Part shown: positions 43,961 to 56,600 of the stretch, in pieces
How positions within the stretch are numbered: position 1 is the first letter of the stretch
How the letters are laid out: each line of letters opens with the position of its first letter
Translations under genes and position numbers: made by a program
The notes under the pieces: model-generated
Seen by the model: the letters and a program-made list of their open reading frames with translations, nothing else
Told to the model about the DNA's origin: nothing
Database searches by the model: none
Assembly: GCA_018902385.1 (NCBI GenBank)
Contig: JABSSW010000020.1
Location: forward strand, 248,001-312,000
DNA: 64,000 bases
Direction of reading: 5' to 3'
Origin: Physcia stellaris
Lineage: Eukaryota > Ascomycota > Lecanoromycetes > Caliciales > Physciaceae

Positions 43961-45592
43961 ATGGCCACATACATCGTGCATGGCTCAAGGAAGCCAGGGG
44001 GAATGAGAAAAAGAATCTTCCAAGCGTACCGGAAGAACTACTGCCCTCGGAGGGCGCCGAAACTCGTATTCCCTACAGCGCCAACGGACAAGGAGAAATA
44101 CAGCTACCTAGACATGAAACGTAATTACCTTGTCATCTGCGGAACAGTCGCGGTGTTGTCTCTTGCCGTTGGAGGATGGATGATGGCGAAAGCAGATCCC
44201 CTCTATGCCTGGTATGCCGTTTATATTTTTGTTACCCAATTCTACCTTTTCACATCTCTTTTTATCCCAATCATTGGGAAACCGTTTGATTTTCAGGGGC
44301 ATCAGAAGCTTCTCGAAGATATCAGATTGACTGAAGACAAAGCACCCAAAGTCGATGTCTTCCTTCCGGTATGCAACGAGCCACTTGAACTACTTGAAAA
44401 CACGTGGAGACACGTTGTCAAAGTTCAGTATCCTCTCTCGAAGAAATCGGTTCACGTACTCGACGACGGTGCCAACGAAGATGTTAGACTTTCCGCGAAG
44501 CGATTTGGATTTAATTACATCTGTCGATCGAACAGACCAGAGCTGAAGAAAGCGGGCAATCTGCGCTATGCATTCTCTCAAACATCCGCCGAGCTCTTTG
44601 CGGTCTTCGACGCCGACTTCTGTCCCCGGCCAGATTTTCTGCTAGAAACTGTGCCATACATGGTTGTTAATGCTCAAATTGCTCTGCTTCAAACGCCGCA
44701 ATACTTTCGCTCTTCACAGGACCAAAAATGGATAGAACAGGGGGCTGGGCCTCTGTTGGAGTATTATTACCGCGTCATGCAAACGTGCCGCGACAAATGG
44801 GGCGCAGCCTTGTGCGTAGGTAGTAATGCCATCTACCGGCGCACTGCTCTCCACCCCATCCGTGGAACTTATCCAATCGCCAGTTCGGAAGACAACTATA
44901 CCGGTATCTACGTTGCTACACATGGCTGGATCATCAAAGCCATACCACTGGTTCTTGCGTGTGGGACAAGCCCCGATAATCCACGTGCTCTGTTTACCCA
45001 GCAACTGCGCTGGTGCTCGGGAAGTATGTCCTTGTGCTTCTCTAGGAGTTTCTGGACGAATGCTCTGTCCGTCAAGCAAAAACTGTGCCACCTTGTCGGC
45101 TTCATTGACTTCATCCTCAAGGGAACTCAACCTATCCTAAGCCAGATTCCAGCACACCTCATCCTTTGGACCAGACCCGACCTGTTCAAGTATTACTACA
45201 TCTTCTTTGGCTTCCCAACTCTCTTCCTCGAGCTGGTAGTCTTCAGGATATGGACTCGGATCCGCTACACCTTGTCAGTGCAGTATTCTGTAGCCATCAT
45301 GTCTTACGCATGTCTTCAAGCCATCTGGGACCAGTTCTTCGGGAATGAGATAAGTTGGACGCCCAGTGGTGGCAAAGGCAAAACGCATAGGAATCATCGG
45401 TATAGAAATATGCGGATTTTGGCCTCAATTTGGACGATCACGCACAATAGTGCTCTGATCACGGCGTGTATATACAGGGTAGCAGTATGGGGGTTGCACT
45501 GGTATCATGTTGTTCCTGCGTTGATCATGAATGGCTATCAATTTCTTTGTGTGCATAGATTTTTGTTCTATCGACACGCTAAGGACTGCTAG
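43961..45592 (+). CDS. processive GT2 glycosyltransferase, cellulose-synthase-like
   Basis: Intronless, 543 residues. Two membrane helices (about residues 55-75 and 84-104) precede a GT-A catalytic domain. The processive GT2 signature is complete: DDG at 168-170, DAD at 217-219, ED at 310-311 and QQLRW at 347-351. At least four helices follow from about residue 375. It should transfer sugar from a UDP-sugar donor to a growing beta-glycan and extrude it through its own channel in the plasma membrane. Fungal members of this type (for example the GT2 needed for growth on surfaces in some plant pathogens) are distinct from chitin synthases. Substrate cannot be told from sequence. The gene is complete. 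Confidence 0.85.
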   Translation: MATYIVHGSRKPGGMRKRIFQAYRKNYCPRRAPKLVFPTAPTDKEKYSYLDMKRNYLVICGTVAVLSLAVGGWMMAKADPLYAWYAVYIFVTQFYLFTSLFIPIIGKPFDFQGHQKLLEDIRLTEDKAPKVDVFLPVCNEPLELLENTWRHVVKVQYPLSKKSVHVLDDGANEDVRLSAKRFGFNYICRSNRPELKKAGNLRYAFSQTSAELFAVFDADFCPRPDFLLETVPYMVVNAQIALLQTPQYFRSSQDQKWIEQGAGPLLEYYYRVMQTCRDKWGAALCVGSNAIYRRTALHPIRGTYPIASSEDNYTGIYVATHGWIIKAIPLVLACGTSPDNPRALFTQQLRWCSGSMSLCFSRSFWTNALSVKQKLCHLVGFIDFILKGTQPILSQIPAHLILWTRPDLFKYYYIFFGFPTLFLELVVFRIWTRIRYTLSVQYSVAIMSYACLQAIWDQFFGNEISWTPSGGKGKTHRNHRYRNMRILASIWTITHNSALITACIYRVAVWGLHWYHVVPALIMNGYQFLCVHRFLFYRHAKDC

Positions 45593-47591
45593 TACTCGGT
45601 CAGCGACTCGGAAGTCTCATTTGGTGCACGCAGAGGACATAAATTAATGTTGGCAAACTGCCAGTACAACATTGCGCTTTTGAAGCATGGTTTTGGACCT
45701 TCATATGCACATATGCACTACTAACTCTAAACTACTGGAGTAGATTAGAGTATTGTTGATATAATGCAGGTTCTGTCATCATCATCCTTCGCACTGGGTG
45801 CTGATAGATTAGGTGGTATTGGTTGCTGAGTGACGGACTTTTCAAAGGTCAAAAATGCCTCGATGTCGCCGACGCCGTGGTCAAGCTTCGTGGAACCTGA
45901 ATTTTCTCCTCGGGCTGCCCTAGCTATGCGCTTTTGACCTGACACAACACTTCATTCCCACCACAGCACCAAAAGTGATTTCAACCCACACAGAAGGTTG
46001 CTGACAGACCCCCATTAAAACCTCTCACACCCATATACTCCTTCGAATGTGTTAAAGTGGCTCCACATACACCACTGCCACTTGCTTTCAACCTCTCAAT
46101 CTCAAACTCCAAACAAGTGCTCCAGAAACACCCCAATCCCCCAGGCATAAGCCTTATAAACCCATAAGTCTAACTTCAAGCGCTCAATCGTCTAAGTTTC
46201 CTACATCTCCTCAAAAATGCCCGACCCAATCCTGGTTCGGCTCGCCCATGCAAGCGAACACCTCTACATGCTTTTCTCCCCTGCATTCGTGCTATTTTGA
46301 AAAGCGTGATCTAAAAGACCCGCACTGTGCCTATAGGAAAGCAAAGAGGGATATCATAAATCATCGATGCTCTTTGATAGGAGTCTCCAGATCGACTATC
46401 CTCTTCAACAGGGAAATATCACACGTGATCTCAGCCGTCGTAGAATGCAAGACTTACCGTGTGGCTTCTAAGACGAAGCTTTTTGCATACCTCTGCTCAT
46501 CATCTAGGAGTGCTGCTCGCCTACTATTGGATTAGGGGGTTTCCATTGCCTTGGCTTCACTTCACCTATTTGCTCAGTCCGTGAAGCAATTTGATTTGAG
46601 CAGCCGTCAACAGCGGGTGGTCGAGCTACTTTTATTCCTTTGTACATATCAAATACGATACCCACACCCCAGCAATGCTTGACACTCTGTTTCCCCCGTC
46701 CAGACTGCCCAACGTACAGAGAGCTTTTCTCTTACACCCCTTCTCCAACCGACTCTCATAACCCGTGTTAGAGCCCGCGCGACTTCTGGATTTCTAGTGT
46801 TGTTGAGATTTGCATTTGGGACTGACTGTGGGGCTACCATCCGTGTGGAGGGAAAGGGTGGCTGGCTGCTACTGTATGATATGTGGCCTCGAGAGCACGG
46901 TGGCAGCAGTGCATTAAAAAGGATGTTGGCATACTGCGTGCGGGAAAGATGTTCGTGACCGATTTAGTCTGGGTACTTCCTCGGTTTCTCAGATCTACGG
47001 CTTCTGACTACAATCATCAAATGTCTAAGTCCAGTTTGCGAGTTGCTGCATACGATCCCCTCTACACAAGCCTGGGGCAATCACTGCGGAGTTTCTCAAG
47101 CAAGCTAGCGTACTCGGCGATACACATCTGTGCCAACTGAATGTAAACTGAGAGACGAAATGAGTTTTCCGTCCGGAAATTGCTCGTTTTATCCAGGCCT
47201 AGTCTTCTCGGCACAGAATTGATGTCATGAAAAGTAACGTCATTATGGCGGCGCTGGATTCAAGTGAAGGTGAATGTAGTTGATCAATGTATAGCCAGAA
47301 TAGCGGTGTATAGGTGCAAGCACTGTCGCGCATTCTATAAGCTGTGAGGAACGTGAAGAAAAACGCTGTCTGTCGTGAGCTCTACTGATGATCACGGGAT
47401 ATGGAACACGTGTCGTGATACAGCGATGGAGATGGGTTGCCTGATGTCACGAAAGGGGTTTCCATAGACGTTGTGGAGAGGACATAGAGAACCTTGAAAA
47501 TTGGGAAGTTTGCGCACGCCGAAGCGTATTATGTTAAGGACTTTGTGTCGTTATCTGTTTCGCTGCTCAGAAGGAGGGGGGGGACGGTGAA
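45593..47591. other. intergenic, no firm gene
   Basis: About 2 kb. At 46020-46203 a CT/CA-rich stretch like a fungal 5' leader precedes an ATG at 46204 that opens only 27 codons. No splice continuation was found. No RNA gene or repeat seen. Confidence 0.45.
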
Positions 47592-47781
47592 TTAGCTTGC
47601 GTGGCTTCGAGGACGAAATGCTAAGTCGTTGACGTTCGTTGATGATGGAGCTTGATGAGGGTGGCGGTCTTTTTGGTTTGGAGACTATTGTTAGTATCAG
47701 GGGGAGTTGACGATGGCCACTTACCAGATAGTGGCTCTTGCTAATTGCGATTAGGAGCAATGGGGCCGCTTTACAACCCAT
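47592..47781 (-). CDS. possible 50-residue protein, two exons
   Basis: The ATG at 47781 opens MGCKAAPLLLIAISKSHYL; a GTAAGT donor and CTAACAATAG acceptor flank a 40-nt intron (47685-47724), and a second exon of 30 codons ends at TAA. The splice signals are strong but the protein is tiny, unrecognised and lies just past the 3' end of the acid phosphatase gene, so it may be 3' untranslated sequence of that gene. Confidence 0.25.
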
Positions 47782-47912
47782 GTTAAGGTTTTTCACTTTA
47801 TCGTACCTTTTGCATATAGAAAATTTTCCTTTCTATGAATTCGATCTAATGATATGTACTTTCTAAACCCACGATTTGCGGTACTGAGGATGACATGTAC
47901 ATTTTTGTTAGT

Positions 47913-50106
47913 CTAATAGCCGGCCACTTCCTGCTTTGCTGGAAAGCGCGGCTCGTCCAGGTTCGCATTGCAGGATTCCTTCCAATTCCTAGGTGTAAAC
48001 TTGTCGCAGATGGCTTTGAATGCTTCCTGCGTCGAATTAGTGCTCTGCTAATCGTCTACCATGGACCAACCTTACCAGAGTACAGAATCCCTCATTGCCT
48101 TGAAGATGCTTTCCAGGTAGCCTGCAACCTGGAATCGTTATCGGTCGGTCATTGTACCTCAGGCGGACATAAAAGCCCTTGAGCCTGTCTCTTTCTGTTT
48201 CGCTCAAGTTGCCGAGCTTTTTCCTTGCTATACCGCCTTGCGTCGACTCGTTTCTTTTCGTACCACCAAAGCTGAGCATCCGAGGCCGCTGCTCATGTTT
48301 GATCTCTGTATCATTTACAACTTCGTCATCTTTCCGAAATAACTCGATTGCGATGTGGCTTGTGTAAGGAGGCCATTTTTCGTCTTCAAAGGCCCCAAGA
48401 CTTGAAAGGACGGCAGCGAGGGTCGTATCGTGACAACCACTCATGCCGAATTTTATTTGACGTTCGCCGCCTATTGGTAATACTTATGTTAGTATTGAGT
48501 CCTAGAGAACGCAACATCTCTTCGAAGAGAACAGAGGAGAGTGTTTGATTATTGACAAAATTAGGAAGGGGATCCTCACCCCTGCCTTGACCAAGCTTTC
48601 CATCTTCACCGCCAATTTCTAGCATTCCGTCGTCAGACGTGGCGGAGACACTGCCCATCATACCTGAGCAGCATTAGTCATAATTGATCAGGGCTTAAAG
48701 TTCAAGCGACAAGGAAGCACGTACGGGAGACAATATCGCCAACTAGCGCCCCGATTCCGACTTCGCGATACTCTTGGCTTTCCTTGTAGCCGGCGAACCA
48801 TCTGTGAAAGCTATTAGTAGGGCCTTCGCAATCCTATGCAAGTCATCTTACTCTTCGACACCGATTTTGTCGATGATGTCTCGACCTCTCGCGTCGTAGA
48901 ACTTCGAAGGCAATCGAGTTTGGGGTCCATGTGCTAAAGTTGAGTTGATCGTGTCCATGATACCTGACAGCCTTGGATGCGAGTCTACAGCCACATTCTG
49001 CGTTCCATCCTCCTGCTCTGGCATCCATTTCGAGATGAGGGATGAAAGATATTCCATCTCTTTGGATTCATTCCCTACAGCCTATCAACCCACAGTCTGC
49101 ATCCAGCGTCTTGGTGTAGCCTACAGCGGTCAGCCGTGCGTTGCGCAAACGCTCTACTAAGCTGATTGAACCTCCGGCAATTGCTATCGTTCGGAAACAA
49201 TGTTTCATCGGCTGGGGTACGCGTAAGTACGGTGGGAGGCGGAAAGGACGCGGTACGAGCTGTGAGGGGATACATTCCCCAAAAGCTTTGCTGCACCGAC
49301 TCAAGGGCCCGAGGCATTGGTGTAGCACGGAGATATATCATATCTGCGTCCGAGATCAATTTAGGCATGAAGCCCAACTGATCAACATACAGGTGGCGAA
49401 GACGTTCCCCTAAAGCTAGGGTAGTTTCACGGCCTTTGTCTGTCAATTCTCCGAGGTTGCTGGATCACAGATCTCAATCGATGTACAGTACAGGCGAGTA
49501 AGCAGCATACCAGACAGCATCGATTTCTCCATTCGGACCAGCGGCAATTATAGGACTATCATCAGTGCCGAAAGTCTCCAGTCGTCTTCTCCATTGAAGA
49601 TGGTCCCACGCCGACCAATCGGTTTTGATCATCTGCACGCTGGTCATACGTCTAGCAGCGTTGCAGTACGGCCAGTCTACTCTGATGTTAATCTCACCCA
49701 TTTCTCTATCGATGCTTTGGAACGTACAGGCAGCTAGCCCAGCCTGTGTAAGTTAGATCCGATCACGTAGTATATAACGCTGTAGCTTTGGCTAGCTCAC
49801 ATTTTGGAACCGAGCAGAGACAGGACTTCTTTCCCCTGAATGCCACGATCAGGTTATTCCGTAATGAATCATGTATACGAAGTTGAAGAGGGTGTACCAT
49901 GACGGAGAAGCTAATGATAGGTAAGATATTAAACATGTAACCGTACAGTCAAGAACGAAGAGTGCTGGAGGTAGACTGGCGCATTAGAGAAGGAATCTGG
50001 CATTACAATGACTCACTACTTGAACCAATTGCAGCTGTAAACCCGCGGGATAGAGTTGATCAAGCTCATTTTGAGAATATGGGGGTCTAGGTATGAAAGT
50101 TGTCAT
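47913..50106 (-). CDS. histidine acid phosphatase (clade 2)
   Basis: Eleven exons join in phase: 50106-50020, 49910-49898, 49835-49801, 49743-49728, 49676-49511, 49459-49125, 49074-48852, 48801-48725, 48663-48580, 48470-48076 and 48026-47913, for 514 residues. The catalytic RHGERSPV (residues 32-39) is assembled across two introns and holds the nucleophilic His33. The proton donor is the HD pair at 359-360 in SGCHDTTLAA. WPYCNAARR, ELTDKGRETTLALG and YNDRPITIPGC are family blocks. The absence of a signal peptide argues for an intracellular member, such as an ACP6-like lysophosphatidic acid phosphatase. Exons 2-4 are only 13-35 nt, so the catalytic motif is easily lost in automatic annotation. 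Confidence 0.85.
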
Positions 50107-50464
50107 AGTTCGGAGTTACTAGGGCGTGCCGTCAAAGAATGAAATTCTTCTTCTAAGCGATTTGGAGGCACCTTTCAGTTGTTTGGCTATTCATCTTCAT
50201 CCATTCGAAGATGCAATGGAAGATCAGGGTCCATCGATCTGCGATCGGGGTTTAGTCAGCCGAGTCTAACTTACCTTACTCTAGTTCCACCACTAGCTTT
50301 AGGTACGGATACCAGCCCTACGGGATATGGATTGGCTCTTCAACCACAGCCGTTACTGACACTTCTGCTGACCGTCCATGTTGGCATTGCGTAAATCGGC
50401 AAATCCAGTGACTAATTGGAGAGAATGCGTTGGGACACTTCTCTAGAAGACCAGCCAGCCATCC
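50107..50464. promoter_or_regulatory. bidirectional promoter region, acid phosphatase/PPR gene
   Basis: A 358-bp gap between divergent start codons. No clear TATA box. Confidence 0.45.
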
Positions 50465-53151
50465 ATGACCGTACCTTACATCTGCCTCCGATGTCGACAA
50501 AGGCTCCCTTTCCGATACATCCAATGCCGCAACACGAGCTTCGTCTCATTACAGCAACTAGTAAAGCGCGATGGAAAAGAACTCGGAGATTTGGCCGACA
50601 AGGACGCTGAGCGCTCAATGAACCCGGAGAATCATGTTGAAAGGTCCCAAACGACCGACCATCGTCCGACAAAGCTTTCACGCCTGAAGCGAGAACCAAG
50701 CAACAACCTTGAAGACCTCTTCTCATCCAATCTGCATAACAGTCACGCCTTTGTTGAAAAACATTTGGAACATTCCTCGCCGTCAGCTCGAGAATTGGTG
50801 CAGGAGGATTTTCAGGCTTTGGCTCACCGATTCTACAGGGCGACAGGCTCGTTGTTGGAGCTGTGGAGTGCGTGCCACAACCTCCTCAGATCCGAGAAAT
50901 GGCAAGCACTAGAGGCAGAAACAAGCGTTTCTATGAAATCAGACTTTTTACCTGGTCAGGTCGATGTATTTAGAGATATCCTCTTCGAAATTGCTCATCA
51001 AAACGCTGAGAATCCCAAAAAGAAACCCAGGATGCACACGTTGCCCGACGTACATAAGGTTGTACAATTATACATTTCAAGAGGCATTATGCACAATTGG
51101 TGGGACGAGGTTTTGTGGGAACAGTTGAGGCCGTACATACTGAGGAGCCTTTATCCATCGGTCCTTGAATCGAAATTGCAAGCGCATGACTTCGATGGGT
51201 CTACGGCAGTCTTGAGAGATATCATGGGAGTTTGGTGGTGTGTGATCAAGGAATATGGAGAGCATGGAAAAGACTACTATAATGAACGCAGGAAAAGGTC
51301 TTCGGAATCAATGACGACAAAGCCGAAAAGCCGTTATTTTTGGCCTGGACTACCATGTACCAGCAACGTTCGTTCGAATCCTGCACCCTTAGCTACATGC
51401 CCCTTGAAAGGGTCAAGCAAATATGGCCTCAGTATCCCGGATCCGATCATCGCACAATTGATTTGATTTTGGCCGCAGTCATGACCTTGAACTGTTTTGA
51501 ACCAAGAAAGACCCAGATTGGAAGCTCTGACGACTTGCTAACAGACGCCGAGCCTCTTATTGGGTTCTTGAAAAGACTGGTGCAAGGTGTGAAGATCAAA
51601 AGAGATACAGTGGGAGATTGCCTCGAAAGGAAAAGAATTCCTGACTCACTCGGGGCAGATATTTTGCGTGGATGGGTATCTCTCGGTATCGATATCAGTA
51701 TCGACAGCTCAACTAATACTTCTAAATCTATCGGCATTAACAGTCCAACCAATACGCCTGTTTCTACCACTTCGTTGAAAACGTCCAAGCAAAACACCGG
51801 GGTCAGAAGCTACGAGTTTGATGCCTTGAAAGCTCTGAATGTCTCGATAACTCAAGCAAAGGAAAGGGAAGACGTGGCCTCGCTCAGTAAACAATGGATC
51901 AAGTTTCAAGAACTCTTCAAGTCCTCAGAGCCCGAGCCTAGCCTATGTGATCACATTTTCAGCAATCTACTTACTTCGTTTTTCGCAGTCAAACGCCAGT
52001 CTCAGGCTGTCGAGGTGTGGAACTTCATGATCGCTAAAGGCCATCAGCCAACACAGAAGCATTGGCATGCTATGTTGAGAGGATGTGCAAAGGCCAGAGA
52101 CCTTGCATCCCTGCGCGACATTTGGAGCAACATGCTATCTGCGGGCGTCAACCCCGATTCATCAACGTGGACCACTTGGATTCACGGGCTCATGGTTTGC
52201 GGTGTTTGGCAAGCTGGATTGGAAGCGCTCGAGGCCTTGGGCAATCAATGGAAGACACACCCCTTTAATGAGGCTCTACAGCCTTCATTGGACCCGGTGA
52301 GGGCTGCCCTTTCTGGCCTGGTGTTAAATAGGAGATTCGAATGCATTAACCGGATACATGAGTTTGCAAAAACCCACCAACTCACCTACGACATTCAAAC
52401 CTACAATATACTCCTTCGTCCAGCCATTCGTAGCGATGACGATCAGAAGGTCCAGGAACTTTTCAAGGAGATACGCGCCTCTGGCTGTGAGCCGGACATC
52501 GGAACCTTTACCATCATCCTCAACGGTTTGCTTTCCAACCCCACCACCACATTCTACAACCAGTCTCTCCCCGAGCAACAAGCGGCCATCTCCAGAATCC
52601 TGGGAGACATGGAGCGCGCGGGCGTGGTAGCAAACGCTCGAACCTACAGCACCATCCTCGACGGCCTCCTCAACGACCGATCCATGAACATCGGCGCCGC
52701 GCAGGAAGTAATCCAGCACATGGCGACCAATCACGTCAAAATCTCCCCGCACATCTACACCATCCTCATCACCCACTACTTCTCCCTCGAGCCCCCGAAC
52801 CTGCTCGCCGTCAGCGACCTGCTCCACCGCGCCAAGCTGGAGAAGGTCCCCCTCGACCCCATCTTCCACGATCGCATGATTGAGAATTACGCCCGTGTGG
52901 GTGAGGTCGAGAGGATGCTGAAGGCGCTCGGACGTATGCCGGAGGTCGGCATGACGCCGGGCTGGATCGCGCTCACGGGGTGTCTGAGGACGCTGGCGGA
53001 TGCGGGGGAGTGGGACTTGGTCAGGGATCTTGTGAGGGATGTCCAGGATGAGAAGGGCTTGTTTAGGCATGGGACTCCGACGCGGTGGAAAGGGAAGGAT
53101 GGGTTTTGGGAGCTTGTCGCGGAGATTAGGGAAGGGGGGTTTTTGAGCTAA
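50465..53151 (+). CDS. mitochondrial pentatricopeptide-repeat protein
   Basis: About 895 residues, apparently intronless. The first 26 residues are rich in Arg, Cys and hydrophobics with no acids (MTVPYICLRCRQRLPFRY), a likely mitochondrial presequence. The C-terminal 400 residues hold at least four PPR units, for example around VWNFMIAKGHQPTQKHWHAML, LRDIWSNMLSAGVNPDSSTW, TYNILLRPAIRSDDDQKVQE and LGDMERAGVVANARTYSTIL. Such proteins bind organellar RNA and support its maturation or translation. The frame shifts once in the T5 run 51337-51341; a sixth T joins SRYF to LAWTTMYQQ. Which transcript it serves cannot be read from the sequence. Confidence 0.85.
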
Positions 53152-53665
53152 GATGTGGGGAATTAATGCGCATATCATCCACGAATTTCGAGAATCACCA
53201 AGCTTCTTCCGTAGACTTTTTGAGCATACACGGACCTTCAGTCCTCTCCACCGCTCCCCCTCGTTCCTCGCGTTGGGCCTCTGGGAAATGTCCTACTCAC
53301 ATCAAACCGTCACCGCCATCCCCACCACTCCAAGCCATCCCAATCCCCCATCATGACAGCCATCGAAAGTCGTCACGGCACCCTCATGTCTCCTCTTCCG
53401 AATCCATTTTGATTTTGCCCTATTCCTACGTGCCGTCTTCCCCATTACCTTACTACTGTATCTACAAAACTAGAGCGGATAACTTTAGTAGAGCAGTGAT
53501 GAAGCAAAGAAGCTCTTATGTAATTGACATGGATAAAATGGTAAGACTATATAGCCCTCCAGCAGAGCAGATATAGCTGGTAGGATATCAACACCCAGAT
53601 CTCAAAATTTCCCCAACAACGAACGCCATTGGTATCTCCACTAACAATCCCGTGCACGAAGCCCC
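53152..53665. other. convergent 3' intergenic region
   Basis: About 510 bp between the 3' ends of the PPR and Spt20 genes. CT-rich, no gene seen. Confidence 0.55.
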
Positions 53666-56600
53666 TCAAAGCCCGCCTCCCCAGATGCTCTTGAACTCCA
53701 TCCCGTACCATGCCCAACCTCCAATCCCCAACGCCGCAAACTCACTGCATACCCCCATCCCATTCAAGCCCATACCACCCATCGCATTCATCCCCCCCCC
53801 CATACCATTCATGCCATTCATCCCCCCCATCCCCGCGCCCTGCATCATCTGCGCATTCTGCAACGCCAGCATACGCTGCTCCTGCTGCTTGCGGGCCATA
53901 TTCTCCCTCACCACCTGCGTCGTCTTATTCGCATGCTCCATGGCCATGGCGCGCGCCTGGTTCATTTTATCAGGCGGGATCTGGCCCCCGAACTGCGTCG
54001 CGAGCACGTTCATCCGTTCGCGGAACTTGCCCTCTGTGAACTGCCGGATTTGCATCTGGAGCGAGTTCAGCGGCTGGCCGGTGGGTTGCGGGTGCGCTTG
54101 GGGCGGCATGCCGCGCGGGATTTGCTGGCCGGGGAGGAGTTGGGCGGCGCCCGGGTGGGGCTGTTGGGGGTGGGAGTGGGGGTTTGCTTGGCCTGGGTGC
54201 GGGGAGCCGGAGAGGCCGGCCATTTGCATCTGGCGGGCGCGGTTGAGCTGTTCTCGGTAGGCGTTGTTGAGTTGGTGCTGCTGTAGTTGGTGTGCTCCGT
54301 TGGTCATCCTCTGATCGGGCGACATTTGGGGTTGTTGCGGGGAGTTGCTTTGCATCTGAGCCAAGTGGTTGTTCATTTGAATTTGCCGTTGGCTTTCGGC
54401 GAGACGCCGCTGCTGTTCTTGCTTGTGCTGAAATATGCGCTGTTGTTGCTCGATTCCGATACTTTGTGCTTGCTGTATGTGCTGAGCGGCAGCGACGCTG
54501 GCGTTCATGACTGGTGTGTGGGTCATTGGAATTGGTGGGCTACCGTGTCCAATTCGTGTAGGAGTCGCACTGGGCATTACCGGGGTTACGTGAGGCATGT
54601 TCGGCGTGCCATTAGACATTTGTGGGGTACCACGGCGGCTTGGACCTTGCTGACTTCGCTGGTGAATCATCTGGATCCCACCACCTGGATGACCATGTTG
54701 CATGGCAGAAGGCGGACGAGCAGGGCTGCTCGTCACTCCTTGGCCTGACGATGTAGCTTTCATTGGGACACCGCCAGCTTGGGTGACATGACCAATCATT
54801 GGCGAAGAAGCACTGTGGGGCGTATTGTTCCGGACGACTGGCGATGAATGATGGCTTTGAGATGCCGAAACAATGTGTGGTACTTGGCCATTAGCGATAA
54901 CGTTATTTGACGTTGGTGCTTGTGACGCCTGTGCTTGCTGAGCAGCTTGCTGGGCAGCGTGCTGCTGTTGCTGCTGATGTTGACGACTCGCCATAGCATT
55001 CATCTGCGCTTGGGTGATAGCTGGATTGTTCTTGATTCGCATAGCTTCCTTCGCCCGTTCCTGCTGAGCATGATGCTCTTGCTGAGCGTGTTGCTGTTGT
55101 CTTGCCTGTTCCATTCGGGCTTTTTCAGCTGCCATTTGCGCAGCTTTCTGTTGTTCCACCATTTCCCGATCATGTCGCTTCTTCGCTTCGTGTTCAAGGC
55201 GAATCTGATCAATTAGTTTGAATCTCTCAAATCGGGGCTCGAAGCTCGCTGCTCCGCCGTCACCGTCAGCTGCGCTAGCCTTCACCCCTGCACCCCCGGA
55301 AGCTGAAGCAGATAGCCTCTCGTCCATGATCAGCATAAATCGCTGTTCTTGAGCTGCAAGTGCCTCATCGGCCGCTAGCTCTGCAACTGTCCTCTTGCGA
55401 GTCTTCGGAGCAGGAAGGCAATCCTGGTTACGTGGATCGGTAAGCTGCTGGAGGAGCTTCTGTACATCTTGCAGATTGTCCACAGGATCTAGGAACAAAG
55501 GAGCTGCAGTTTTCTCAATAATCTTGGACTGGAAATTATGTATCTCATTTGGCCCGACTAGCATTTTCTGTTTCTTGTTTGGGGGCCGCTGGTACCAGGC
55601 GTCGAAGGGACAGCAGATAAAGGAGTGGCTGGGTGAGGCAATGTTGCGGAAGCTGGTGTACGAGGCACTCCGGCCGCTGATTGCTTACGATTCCCAGTCC
55701 GTGGATCAGGCGTCGTCGCATAGTACGCATACTCCGCCTGCTTTGACTGATCTGTAGGCTGCAAAACCACAGTGAATATCCTTGGCTTGTTCTGTGCGTC
55801 GCTGTAATCGAGTTGCTGCGATTTCGCTACATTCTTGACATGTGCACTGCCCACCGCATTCGCCAAGCCTGTGTCACGTTTGAGATCGTTACCTTCGGCA
55901 TCTGCGGCATTCGGCTGAGTCCATGGCAGATACGGTGACGGAGTCAAGTGATCGCTAGGGTTGTGTACGGAGAAAGGCACGTTTTTGTCGTTCGCTGCCG
56001 TAGCCTTAGAATCGACGGGTTTAGCTGTCATGCTCTTATGATCGTGTACTTGAACTATGAGATGTTCTAGCGGAACCTGTCAGTGAAAATGCCCTTAAAA
56101 TGAAAAGTGGTTTCCACCTTCGTAAAACTTGACCCCGTTCGAAAGAATGTCTGGTATCATATCATGTGGTATCGTCTCGGACTTCAAGTGTTTTAGGACA
56201 TAGCTCATGGGTGAGTTGTATGAGAAGTTGCCGTCTTGGGTATCAAACCGAAAGTGGGTAGGATGTAAGTGTATTACGATGGATGGACTCGCTTTCTCCT
56301 TCTTGTACTTCCTCAGTATGTCCGCTGTCGTTTTCACTACTCAGACCCCCCGTTAGCATAGGCACTCCGTACATTCCCACATGACCACTCCCATGTTCCA
56401 ACTCACCATATGGCTCCATGACTTTCTTTTGAATTTTCCCACCGAGAGTACTATCGCCTTGTCCCGCCTTTCCAGCCCTTACATCTCTTCTTCGGTTACT
56501 GCTGCGGGAGCCCGCACTGCCCGTCCCTCCGTTCACGTTTGTCGCACTTGGAGGATGTTTCAGACCAGAGGGAGCTCGCATTGCGCCAACTGAAGGCGAA

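Noticed and set aside
54287-55216. Hydrophobic open frames antisense to Spt20
   Set aside because: Complement of Gln/Ala-rich codons gives Leu/Cys-rich pseudo-membrane frames.
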